Shown: positions 1 through 7,353 of the stretch, piece after piece
How positions within the stretch are numbered: the first letter of the stretch is position 1
Layout of the letters: each line of letters starts with the position of its first letter
Assembly: GCA_963618055.1 (NCBI GenBank)
Contig: CAVERI010000047.1
Span: 1-21,097, forward strand
Source of the DNA: SFHK01 sp963618055
Lineage (GTDB): Bacteria > Bacillota > Clostridia > Christensenellales > Aristaeellaceae
DNA: 21,097 bases
Direction: 5' to 3'
The notes under the pieces: model-generated
What the model was told of the DNA's origin: nothing
Database searches by the model: none
The model's input: only the letters and a program-made list of their open reading frames with translations
Made by a program: the position numbers and the translations under genes

Positions 1-94
1 TGCTGTCAATTCATGCGTAAGCCGTGGGCGTCAAATCCTTTTTGCCTTGTTGGGGCATTTTTTTCACAGCCCCTCGCCTGTGAGAACGTGAGCG

Positions 95-796
95 CTATTC
101 CTTATGCGTTTCGGCGTATTTCTCCGCGCGCTTTTTCACGGCGCGGTTATAGAAGTACAGGCCGACGAGGCTTAGAGCGATGGTGACCACGAACACGATC
201 ACGGCGAACAGGTGTCTGCCCATGCCGAGGGCGTCGCCGCCCACGGTGGAGGTTATGACGGACGGAAAGCGCGCCACGGTGGAGATGAACACCCACGTGG
301 ACAGCCTCATGTGCGTGATGCCCGCGCAATAGGACAGGATGTCCTTGGGCGTGCCGGGGATGAGGAAGGCGATGAAGGCGAAGGTTTCCACCTTCTTTTC
401 GTCGCGCATGAAGCGCAGCGAATCGATCTTCTCCCGCGGGAAGAAGACCTCGATCGCCTTTATGCCGCACTTGCGCACGAACAGAAACACCAGAACGCTG
501 CCGATCAGCTCGCCCGCGACGCACAAAAGCGTGCCCCAGAACGTGCCGAACGCGTACCCGGCGACGATTTCAAACGGCTCGCCGGGTATGAACGCCACGA
601 TAATCTGAAGGACGATCAGCCCCACAAAGATCAGCTTGCCCCATACGCCGTAGCCGTTCACCCATGCGCGGAACTTCTCCGGCTCCTTCGCGAAGGAAAT
701 CAGCGGGCGGCCCACAAACCACGTAACCAGTCCCATCACCGCCAGAAAGATGATGAATCCGGCGATAGTCAAAGCTTTCTTCTGTTTCTCAGTCAT
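95..796 (-). CDS. VTT-domain (TVP38/TMEM64, DedA-like) membrane protein
   Basis: A 233-residue polytopic membrane protein. Hydrophobic segments lie at about 8-28, 54-72, 82-107, 138-160 and 196-216. The VTT (SNARE-associated) signature is visible as IPGEPFEIVAGYAFG at 71-85 and the second re-entrant motif FLIPGTPKDILSYCAG at 144-159. Known relatives (DedA/TVP38) sit in the cytoplasmic membrane and several act in lipid (undecaprenyl-phosphate or phospholipid) flipping; the substrate here cannot be told. The ATG lies 6 nt after the stop codon of the GH99-like gene, with AAGGA overlapping that stop, so the two are almost certainly cotranscribed and coupled. The basic C-terminal tail (KKRAEK) fits a cytoplasmic C terminus. 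The family call is firm; the role in this operon is inference. Confidence 0.88.
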   Translation of the reverse strand: MTEKQKKALTIAGFIIFLAVMGLVTWFVGRPLISFAKEPEKFRAWVNGYGVWGKLIFVGLIVLQIIVAFIPGEPFEIVAGYAFGTFWGTLLCVAGELIGSVLVFLFVRKCGIKAIEVFFPREKIDSLRFMRDEKKVETFAFIAFLIPGTPKDILSYCAGITHMRLSTWVFISTVARFPSVITSTVGGDALGMGRHLFAVIVFVVTIALSLVGLYFYNRAVKKRAEKYAETHKE

Positions 797-802
797 GTTT
801 CC

Positions 803-1918
803 TTATTTCGCGTCCTTGAAAACGCGGCGCACGGCCTCAAGGTAGCCATAGCCGTGCAGGTCGTCGGGTTCCAGATAGCTGCTTTCCGTCCACTCGTTCC
901 AGCTGTTAATCGTGATGAGCTTCGGCTGGAGGGGATGGCGGTCGGCGTAGTCCTTCGCCGCGCGCAGCGCCTTCTCGATGTTCTCCGGCGTGCAGTCGCG
1001 CAGAATGCCGGGGCGGAAGGAGTTAAAGCGCGGATTGTTGTCCCAGCCCAGCGATACGTGCGGGAAATAGGGGAAGCCGAAGCGGCCGTCCAGCCGGGCG
1101 TATTCCTTCTTCACGTCCTCGAGCACGTCGGGATAGGCGCGGTCGATGTTCGTGAAATGCACAAACTGATAGTGCGTGCAGCTGTCAAAGCCCAGCGAGG
1201 AAAATTCCTCCGCCGGGATGGCCTTGCCGCCGTCCACGCCGGACAGGTTCGTGGCGCGGTCGCTCCACATGACGAATTGCAGATGCAGCCCGGGCAGACC
1301 CGCGCGCACGCATTCCTCGCGCAGCCACTGGACGGCCTCGCGCAGACGCTCCGCGCCGCCCAGCCCGCGCGCAAGCGCCGGAATGTCGTAAATCATGAAC
1401 ACGGGCTTGCCGTCGATCGTGTAGTAGTTTTCCAGATGGAAATACTTGTCGATCACGCGGCGCATGGCGGCCTTGAAGCGGTTCAGATCGACGCCGCCCT
1501 CCCAGATGACCGTGTTCACCGTGTCGCTCGTGCGCTTGTCCCACAGGGACACCGCGTCGTGGTTCGCCCACATCAGGTAAAAGCGCATGTCCTTCGACGC
1601 GTCGCACTTCAAAAAGCCGTCGTTCAGACAGTTTTCCAGAAACGGACGGCCGTCGTACCAGTACCAGTCATAGATAAACACGTTTACGCCGTGATCCAGC
1701 GCGGCGCGGCACTGCATGTCCATCACGCGCGGGTCGGCCTCGTTTACATAGCCCCACAGCGGGCGGCGCGGCCAGTCGTGCCCCGGAAACTTCGCCTGCG
1801 CGCTTTTTACCGACTGCCATTCGCCCATGCCCTCCGGCCAGAAAATGCGCGTGCGCGGCTCGTCCCCCGTGTACGCCGGCCAGATGTAGGCCGCCACGTC
1901 GTATTGATTCTTCCGCAT
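803..1918 (-). CDS. GH99-like / WbsX-family glycan-processing protein
   Basis: A 371-residue soluble protein resembling the WbsX/GH99-like family (endo-alpha-mannosidase fold, often annotated as glycosyltransferase WbsX). It begins directly with the characteristic first barrel strand, VAAYIWPAYTGDE (8-20). Other family signatures are FIYDWYWYDGRPFLE (81-95), the LMWANHD strand (115-121) and the terminal NSWNEWTE motif at 338-345. No signal peptide is seen, so it is probably cytoplasmic. The ATG is preceded by AGGAGG (GCAGGAGGATCTTTCC). It is the first gene of a two-gene unit with the VTT protein. Members are found in polysaccharide loci and in glycan-utilisation clusters; whether this one hydrolyses or transfers mannose-like sugars is not decidable from sequence. 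The nearby GH130 phosphorylase and sugar transporter favour glycan catabolism. Confidence 0.82.
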   Translation of the reverse strand: MRKNQYDVAAYIWPAYTGDEPRTRIFWPEGMGEWQSVKSAQAKFPGHDWPRRPLWGYVNEADPRVMDMQCRAALDHGVNVFIYDWYWYDGRPFLENCLNDGFLKCDASKDMRFYLMWANHDAVSLWDKRTSDTVNTVIWEGGVDLNRFKAAMRRVIDKYFHLENYYTIDGKPVFMIYDIPALARGLGGAERLREAVQWLREECVRAGLPGLHLQFVMWSDRATNLSGVDGGKAIPAEEFSSLGFDSCTHYQFVHFTNIDRAYPDVLEDVKKEYARLDGRFGFPYFPHVSLGWDNNPRFNSFRPGILRDCTPENIEKALRAAKDYADRHPLQPKLITINSWNEWTESSYLEPDDLHGYGYLEAVRRVFKDAK

Positions 1919-1944
1919 GGAAAGATCCTCCTGCTTTCCTCCTT

Positions 1945-1973
1945 ATTATAGCGCGTTTCGAAAGGAAATTCAA
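1945..1973 (-). promoter_or_regulatory. Promoter of the GH99-like/VTT operon
   Basis: On the minus strand, -35 TTGAAT (1968-1973) and a perfect -10 TATAAT (1945-1950) are separated by 17 nt. They lie just upstream of the AGGAGG site of the GH99-like gene. The -10 match is complete and the -35 matches 4 of 6. Confidence 0.65.
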
Positions 1974-2182
1974 ACCATAATCATGCCATTTTTCGAAAGC
2001 CCATGCAAAAAGGATGTTCGGGCGCTCCCAAAGAGCAGAGCGGAGCCATACACCGGCCAGATGCAGCCGCCCGTTCGAATGGTGTTTCCCATAGCGGAGG
2101 TGGAAGGAAAAGCCGTTTGCGCGGCGGAAAATCCGGGACTGGATAGTGCGTGTCGTTCCTGCGATCACCCGCGCGGCGGGGC
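1974..2182. other. Divergent intergenic region, no intact gene
   Basis: This is the middle of the roughly 320-base space between the two divergent transcription units. No intact gene is seen. On the minus strand a 40-codon open frame (ATG at 2092, stop at 1970-1972) contains GGCIWPVYG, which resembles the first strand of the downstream GH99-like protein (AAYIWPAYTG). It has no ribosome binding site and the resemblance fades quickly, so it is treated here as a possible gene remnant rather than a gene. Confidence 0.4.
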
Positions 2183-2211
2183 TTGTTATTTTGGGGCGGG
2201 AATGCTATAAT
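2183..2211 (+). promoter_or_regulatory. Promoter of mrp
   Basis: -35 TTGTTA (2183-2188), 17-nt spacer, -10 TATAAT (2206-2211) with an extended TGC element directly before it (TGCTATAAT). It lies about 30 nt upstream of the start codon. The -10 is a perfect match and the -35 a moderate one. Confidence 0.7.
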
Positions 2212-2240
2212 AGAGAGCAGAAACTTTTTGGAGGCGCTTT

Positions 2241-3062
2241 ATGTCCGAGGAATGCACGCACAACTGTGAAACCTGCGGCGCGAATTGCGAGAGCCGCGGA
2301 ATTCAGAAGGAAAAGCTCAACGATCAGTCCAGCGTCCGCAAGGTGATCGCCGTGGTATCCGGCAAGGGCGGCGTGGGCAAGTCTCTGGTAACGGGTCTTC
2401 TGGCCACGATCGCGCAGCGCGCGGGGCTGAAGACGGCCATTCTGGACGCGGACATCACCGGCCCGTCGATTCCGAAGATGTTCAAGTTTTCGTCGGCCTG
2501 CACGGCGGACGAGACCGCTCTGATTCCCGCCGTCACCGCCACGGGCATCAAGGTGATGAGCGTGAACCTGCTGCTTGAAAACGAGACCGACCCTGTCATC
2601 TGGCGCGGCCCGGTGATCGCGGGCACGGTGAAGCAGTTCTGGACGGACGTAAACTGGGGCGACAACGACATCATGTTCATCGACATGCCTCCGGGAACCG
2701 GCGACGTGCCGCTGACGGTGTTCCAGTCCATCCCGGTGGACGGCATCGTGATCGTAACCAGCCCGCAGGAGCTGGTGGGCATGGTGGTGCAGAAGGCCGT
2801 GGTGATGGCCGAGATGATGAACATCCCTGTGCTGGGTCTGGTTGAAAACATGAGCTACGTCGAGTGCCCGGACTGCAAGCGAAAGCTGGAGGTCTACGGC
2901 CCCAGCCGCGTGGAGGAGGCGGCGAGGCTGGCGCACACGGAGAACACCGCGCGCCTGCCCATCAACCCCAAGCTGGCCGCGGCCTGCGACAAGGGCATGA
3001 TTGAGCTGTTCGAGGGCGACTGGCTGGACAAGCTGGCCAGCACGCTCTTTGAGACGAAATAA
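2241..3062 (+). CDS. mrp: Mrp/NBP35 family Fe-S cluster carrier ATPase
   Basis: A 273-residue ParA/MinD-class P-loop protein of the Mrp/ApbC/NBP35 family, which binds and hands over Fe-S clusters in the cytoplasm. The deviant Walker A, GKGGVGKS, is at residues 41-48. The Mrp signature region FIDMPPGTGDVPL follows, and the cluster-binding CPDC motif is at 209-212. The N terminus carries four cysteines (C5, C9, C12, C16), as in many clostridial Mrp proteins and eukaryotic NBP35, and they may bind a second cluster. The length is normal for the short, DUF59-lacking form. The start is fixed by GGAGG at 2230-2234, six nt from the ATG. The GH130 gene follows 40 nt later and may be read through from this promoter, although the functions are unrelated. 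Confidence 0.93.
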   Translation: MSEECTHNCETCGANCESRGIQKEKLNDQSSVRKVIAVVSGKGGVGKSLVTGLLATIAQRAGLKTAILDADITGPSIPKMFKFSSACTADETALIPAVTATGIKVMSVNLLLENETDPVIWRGPVIAGTVKQFWTDVNWGDNDIMFIDMPPGTGDVPLTVFQSIPVDGIVIVTSPQELVGMVVQKAVVMAEMMNIPVLGLVENMSYVECPDCKRKLEVYGPSRVEEAARLAHTENTARLPINPKLAAACDKGMIELFEGDWLDKLASTLFETK

Positions 3063-3102
3063 AGGTTTTTCCCCTGACGCAAATGAGAAGGAGGCTTTTA
3101 CT

Positions 3103-4086
3103 ATGGCAAAGATCATCGGCAAATCACTGCCCAACATCCCGTGGGAACCGAGACCGGCAGACTGTCACGACGTGGTGTGGCGCTACAGCCTGAACCCCAT
3201 CGTGCCGCGCGACGCGATTCCCTGCTCCAACTCCATCTTCAACAGCGCCGTCGTGCCGTTTGAGGACGGCTTCGCGGGCGTATTCCGCTGCGACGACAAG
3301 CGCCGCGAGATGCGCATTCATTCCGCGCGCTCCAAGGACGCGATTCACTGGGATATCGATCCCGAGCCGTTCAACCTTGTGAACCCCATGGCGCGCGAGG
3401 TCGGCCCGTTTGTGTATGGCTACGATCCGCGCTGCTGCGAGATCGACGGCGAATACGTGGTCACGTGGTGCAACTGCTACCATGGCCCCACGATCGGCGT
3501 GGCCACCACCACCGATTTTAAGACCTACTACCAGAAGGAAAACGCCTTTTTGCCCTTCAACCGCAACGGCGTCATGTTCCCGCGGAAGATTCACGGCAAC
3601 TACGCCATGCTGTCCCGCCCGTCGGACAACGGCCACACGCCGTTCGGCGACATTTACTATTCCGAGTCGCCCGACCTGTGCTTCTGGGGCAAGCATCGCT
3701 ATGTGATGGGCACCAAGGGCGGCTGGCAGTCCACGAAGATCGGCGCGGGCCCGATTCCGATTGAAACGGACGAGGGCTGGCTTCTGTTCTACCACGGCGT
3801 GCTCACCAGCTGCAACGGCTTTGTGTATTCCTTCGGCGCGTGCCTGCTGGACATCGACCAGCCGTGGAAGGTGCTGTACCGCACCGAGCCGTATCTGCTC
3901 TCGCCGCAGCGCATCTATGAGCAGGTTGGCGACGTGCCGAACGTGGCCTTCCCGTGCGCCGCGCTGTCCGACGCGGACACCGGCCGCATCGCCATCTACT
4001 ACGGCGGCGCGGACACGGTCATCTGCATGGCGTTCTGCGACGTGAACGAGGTCGTGGACTTCGTAAAGCACAACAGCAAGGTGTAA
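3103..4086 (+). CDS. GH130-family glycoside phosphorylase (mannosyl-type)
   Basis: A 327-residue five-bladed beta-propeller enzyme of glycoside hydrolase family 130, whose members phosphorolyse beta-mannosides to alpha-mannose-1-phosphate (mannosylglucose or beta-1,4-mannooligosaccharide phosphorylases). Family marks are GYDPR at 106-110, with the predicted catalytic acid D108, and KIGAGPIPIETDEGWLLFYHG (about 212-232), which contributes to the sugar/phosphate site. No signal peptide is present, so the enzyme is cytoplasmic, as expected for a phosphorylase. The start was set at the ATG with AGAAGGAGG (GAAGGAGG ends 8 nt upstream); an in-frame ATG at 3001 lies inside mrp and was rejected. Placed between mrp and an LCP gene, it is not in the transporter operon but would act on imported oligosaccharides. 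Exact substrate is unknown. Confidence 0.9.
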   Translation: MAKIIGKSLPNIPWEPRPADCHDVVWRYSLNPIVPRDAIPCSNSIFNSAVVPFEDGFAGVFRCDDKRREMRIHSARSKDAIHWDIDPEPFNLVNPMAREVGPFVYGYDPRCCEIDGEYVVTWCNCYHGPTIGVATTTDFKTYYQKENAFLPFNRNGVMFPRKIHGNYAMLSRPSDNGHTPFGDIYYSESPDLCFWGKHRYVMGTKGGWQSTKIGAGPIPIETDEGWLLFYHGVLTSCNGFVYSFGACLLDIDQPWKVLYRTEPYLLSPQRIYEQVGDVPNVAFPCAALSDADTGRIAIYYGGADTVICMAFCDVNEVVDFVKHNSKV

Positions 4087-4113
4087 AACAGACCACAGGC
4101 GGAGGGTTCGATT

Positions 4114-5319
4114 TTGTTTTACGATCGCCCACAGAAGAAAAAACGCCGTCCGCCGACGGAATCGGAGACGCGCACCCGCCCGCGCAGGCGCGCGTCTCTT
4201 TTTCGCATCCTCTTTACCACGCCGAACCGCGGCGCGCGGGAGGACGACGCGCCCGAGGTTCGCAGAAAGCGCCCCTCCATGCGGGAAATTCTGTTTGAAA
4301 CGCCGGAGCGCGAGGAGCTGGACGATTTCGCCGAGGAAGCGGCTTCCGAAGCGGGCGAACGCCCCGCGCGCCGCAGCCGGCATATCTTCCTGAAGCTCGT
4401 GATGGCGGCGCTGGCGCTGGTGCTTGTGTGCGCGCTGGCGCTGTACGCGCTGCCGGTCGGCCTGTTCGGCTCCCACAGCAAGGCGGACTTCCTCGCGAAC
4501 AACAAGCTGCCCTCCGGCTACACGCACGTGCTTCTGCTGGGCGTAGACAGGGACGCGAACGGCACAAGCCGGTCGGACACGATCATGGTGCTTTCCGTCG
4601 GCAAGGGCAGCATAAAGCTCACGTCGCTTCAGCGCGACACCGGCGTGACCGTGCCCGGAAAAAGCGGCACCCACCGCCTGAACGCCGCCTATGCCTACGG
4701 CGGCGCGAAGCTCGCGCTTCAAACCGTGAACCAGAACTTCGGCCTGAATATCACCCGCTACGCGGCGGTGGACTACGACGGCTTCGAGAGCCTGATCGAC
4801 CGCATCGGCGGCATAGAGCTTTCCGTCACCGACGCGGAGGCGGAGCAGATCAACAAGAACCTGTTCGAGGTGATCAACACGCGCTATAAGCGCGGCCTGC
4901 TCACCTACGACGGCGCGTGGGAGGTTTATAACCGCGAAAAGCTGTCAACCGGCGGCGACAGCCTGCACCTGAGCGGCCTTCAGGCGCTGAGCTACGCGCG
5001 CATCCGCAAGCTGGACAGCGACTACGGCCGCACCAACCGCCAGCGGCGCGTGATCTCCGCCGCCGTCACGGCGCTCAAGGGAAGCCTGACCCGCCCAGCC
5101 ACGCTCATCCACGTCGCCGCCGGCGCGATTTCCATGCTGGATACCAATATGAACGCTGCCGAAATTCTGTCCCTCGGTGAAAAAGCGCTGCTCGCCTCCG
5201 CCATCGACCAGACCCGCCTCCCCAAAAACGGCACTTATACTGACACCGGCGGCATGTTCTACGACGTAGACTACACCGCCAACCACGACGCGTTTATCAG
5301 CTTCGTGTACGGAGACTGA
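4114..5319 (+). CDS. LytR-CpsA-Psr (LCP) family cell-envelope protein
   Basis: A 401-residue type II membrane protein. LCP enzymes transfer teichoic acid or capsular glycopolymers from undecaprenyl pyrophosphate to peptidoglycan. One membrane anchor lies at about 91-113. The extracellular LCP domain follows (about 135-340), with LLGVDRDANGTSRSDTIMV (D145, R153, D155), SLQRDTGV (R174, D175) and HRLNAAYAYGG. The TTG start is supported by GGAGGG at 4101-4106 with 7-nt spacing. The cytoplasmic N terminus is unusually long (about 90 residues) and Arg-rich. It contains a tandem repeat: R-x-R-x-S-x-x-x-I-L-F-x-T-P-x-R at 24-39 and again at 51-66. It ends at a strong terminator. The family call is firm; the polymer transferred is unknown. 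Confidence 0.92.
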   Translation: MFYDRPQKKKRRPPTESETRTRPRRRASLFRILFTTPNRGAREDDAPEVRRKRPSMREILFETPEREELDDFAEEAASEAGERPARRSRHIFLKLVMAALALVLVCALALYALPVGLFGSHSKADFLANNKLPSGYTHVLLLGVDRDANGTSRSDTIMVLSVGKGSIKLTSLQRDTGVTVPGKSGTHRLNAAYAYGGAKLALQTVNQNFGLNITRYAAVDYDGFESLIDRIGGIELSVTDAEAEQINKNLFEVINTRYKRGLLTYDGAWEVYNREKLSTGGDSLHLSGLQALSYARIRKLDSDYGRTNRQRRVISAAVTALKGSLTRPATLIHVAAGAISMLDTNMNAAEILSLGEKALLASAIDQTRLPKNGTYTDTGGMFYDVDYTANHDAFISFVYGD

Positions 5320-5338
5320 CGAAATTTCTTCTGCCCAT

Positions 5339-5381
5339 CGAGATGTATTAACATAAAGTACGTCTCGTTTTTTTTTTTTTT
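5339..5381 (+). terminator. Rho-independent terminator after the LCP gene
   Basis: CGAGATGTA (5339-5347) pairs with TACGTCTCG (5359-5367), giving nine base pairs including one G-U, with an 11-nt loop. An uninterrupted run of 14 T follows (5368-5381). It insulates the sugar-transport operon from upstream transcription. Confidence 0.92.
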
Positions 5382-5401
5382 GAAATTGAATTATTCGAAC
5401 A

Positions 5402-5417
5402 TATAAACGTGTTTACA
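5402..5417. promoter_or_regulatory. Candidate operator upstream of the sugar operon
   Basis: TATAAAC-GT-GTTTACA is a near-perfect inverted repeat (arms of 7, one mismatch) in an A/T-rich stretch 26 nt upstream of the -35 box. Its half-sites resemble those of LacI-family operators (TGTAAAC), but the two-base centre is unusual. No regulator gene is in the window, so this is only a candidate. Confidence 0.3.
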
Positions 5418-5443
5418 ATTATTAGACAATCGCCCCTGAGCGC

Positions 5444-5471
5444 TTGACGGACGCATGGCGGGTGGTATAAT
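5444..5471 (+). promoter_or_regulatory. Promoter of the sugar-transport operon
   Basis: -35 TTGACG (5444-5449), 16-nt spacer and a perfect -10 TATAAT (5466-5471). A leader of roughly 70 nt precedes the binding-protein start codon. A/T-rich DNA upstream of the -35 could act as an UP element. Confidence 0.8.
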
Positions 5472-5545
5472 GTGCTTGAATCGTTAAGGAAATTGCGCGG
5501 AATTTACGTGATTTCTGGATTTACGAAAGTGAAGGAGGTCTTTTC

Positions 5546-7247
5546 ATGCGCAAGGTACTCTCTGCTCTTCTGGTTCTCGCGATGGCGTTTACGCTGTTCG
5601 CGGGCACGGCATTTGCGGCCGAATTCAACGACATGGGCGTTTTCCCCGTTGTGAAGGACGGAGAAGGCATCAAGCTCACCNNNNNNNNNNACGCCCGAGG
5701 TTGCCACCATCACCGATTATGACGACAATCACCTGACGAACTATCTGCGCGAAAGAATGGGCATCGAAATTGAAATTCAGCTTTTCGACGGCTCGGAGTA
5801 CAAGACCCAGCTGCAGCTGATGACCAGCTCCGGCGCGCGTCTGCCAGATCTGCTGCTCAACTTCGGCCTTTCCGCCACCGAGCGCGAGTTCTATGGCTCG
5901 CAGGGCTATTTCATCGATCTTCTCCCCTATTTTGAAGAGGGCGTGATGACGCGCTACTTCGAGGGCGAGGCCGTCAGCTATCTCACCGAGGCCGAGAAGG
6001 CGACGACGATCACCGCCGGTCTGTCCTCCAACGGCGCGCTGTACGGCTTCCCCTTCTGGGCAGTGTCCGTGGCCGATCCGTGGTCGAACGGCCTTCTGAT
6101 CAACAACACCTTCTGTGAAGCGCTGGGCATGGACATTCCCACCACGATCGACGAGTACTATGAGTACCTCGTGGCGGTTAAGACGCAGGATCCCAACGGC
6201 AACGGCATCGCGGATGAAATTCCGCTGGTTGGCTTTGCCAATTCGGGCAACGGCGACGTGATTCTCAACCTGCTGAACTCCTTCTGCTACTATCCCAATA
6301 CGTGGAGCGGCGCCGCGCTCTGCTGCGACGACGACGGCAACATCTATGCGCCCTACACCACCGAGGAATTTAAGGAAGGCATGCTGTTTATCGCCAAGCT
6401 GTACAGCGAGGGTCTGATTTCCGACCTGAGCTTCTCGCAGGATCGCTACGGCCTGCAGGCCATGACCGACCTGACCGGCGACGCGCCCGACGTCGTGGGC
6501 TCCGCCACCTCCCATCGTTCCTACATGTTCGCGTCTCATTCCTCCGCGGAGCGCCGCACGCACTATACCTCCATCGGCCCGCTGGTTGGCCCGGAGGGCG
6601 TGGCCTATGCCGCCACCTATAAGGTGGAGCCCGGCTACTATCACTTTATTACCGCCGACTGCGAGAACCCGGACGTCGCGTTCGCGCTGCTTGACTACCT
6701 GACCAGCTCCCACAGCACGCTGACCGCGCGCTATGGCCGCGAGGGCGAATACTGGCGCTATTGCACCGAGGAAGAGGCCGCGCGCGGCTCCTCTTGGGCG
6801 GCGCTGGGTTACACCGAGGCCATGTATACCACCTCCAACATGAAGCTGGCGTGGGGACAGCAGAACAACGAAATCTGGAACATTACCTCCATCACGTGGC
6901 AGCCGCAGGGCTTCACCGCGCTGACGCCCGCGCAGACCCCCGAATCCTATGCGAGCGAAACCGCGCGGTATAACGCGGAGGACTGGAACGGCGCCATCAT
7001 GGCTCGTTTCGGCAAGGCTCCCAAGAATCTGGTCGGCACGCTGGCCTATACCGCCGAGGAGCAGGAGGAGCTGGGTACCCGCGCGACGGATATCGGCATC
7101 TATGTGCGCGAATCCATGACTCGCATGGTTACCGGCGAAATGGACATCGAGTCCAGCTGGGATGCGTTCCAGAAGAACCTTGAAACCATGGGTCTTGAAA
7201 CCGTGCTGACCCTCGCGCAGACCGCGTGGGATCGCGCGAACGGCTAA
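5546..7247 (+). CDS. Secreted extracellular solute-binding protein (Lpl-type sugar ABC transporter), with assembly gap
   Basis: The substrate-capturing component of a carbohydrate ABC importer of the LplA/YtcQ type (family 1 binding proteins). The ATG at 5546 follows AAGGAGG and starts a typical Sec signal peptide (MRKVLSALLVLAMAF...) with a likely signal peptidase I site TAFA|AEF. No lipobox cysteine is present, which is odd for a monoderm binding protein. Ten N at 5681-5690 interrupt the gene: the frame before the gap (starting 5546) and after it (TPEVATITDYDDN... from 5691) differ, because 10 is not a multiple of three, so the N run is a placeholder. The mature part carries the Ca-binding-like loop DPNGNGIADE (6189-6218) common in this group. 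Two permease genes follow. The sugar bound is unknown. Confidence 0.88.
5681..5690. other. Assembly gap (10 N)
   Basis: Ten undetermined bases lie within the binding-protein gene, about 45 codons from its start. The reading frames on the two sides can only be joined if the true gap is not 10 bases (it must be a multiple of three), so its real length is unknown. Confidence 0.95.
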
Positions 7248-7276
7248 TCACGAAGGCGGGCGCAGCGCCCTGTTCG

Positions 7277-7313
7277 AAACGCCGGCCTGGCCATAGCGTC
7301 GGGTCGGCGTTTT
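7277..7313 (+). promoter_or_regulatory. Intra-operon hairpin between binding protein and permease
   Basis: AAACGCCG (7277-7284) pairs exactly with CGGCGTTT (7305-7312). The inner bases continue the stem for about seven more pairs (GCCTGGC against GTCGGGT, with G-U pairs) around a six-base loop. One further T follows. Such a structure between a binding-protein gene and its permeases commonly stabilises the upstream mRNA or partly terminates transcription, so that more binding protein than permease is made. The short T-tract favours partial rather than full termination. Confidence 0.6.
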
Positions 7314-7353
7314 CCAGTGATTCGCTGCAAACCGCCGAAAAGAGGTGGGCTTC

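Noticed and set aside
212..1951. A 579-codon open frame on the plus strand
   Set aside because: It lies antisense to the VTT and GH99-like genes, has an Arg/Ala/Val/His-rich composition typical of frames opposite G+C-rich genes, and has no recognisable domain or ribosome binding site.
1668..2168. A 166-codon minus-strand frame spanning the GH99-like gene start and the upstream region
   Set aside because: It overlaps the real GH99-like gene in another frame, crosses its promoter, and shows no domain.
3124..4722. A 532-codon open frame on the minus strand
   Set aside because: It is antisense to the GH130 and LCP genes, both of which show clear family motifs; the antisense product is low-complexity Arg/Ala/Val/His sequence.
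5757..7247. Binding protein starting at the ATG at 5757
   Set aside because: That start lacks a ribosome binding site and signal peptide, and homologous mature sequence (TPEVATITDYDDN) continues upstream to the N gap; the real start is at 5546.
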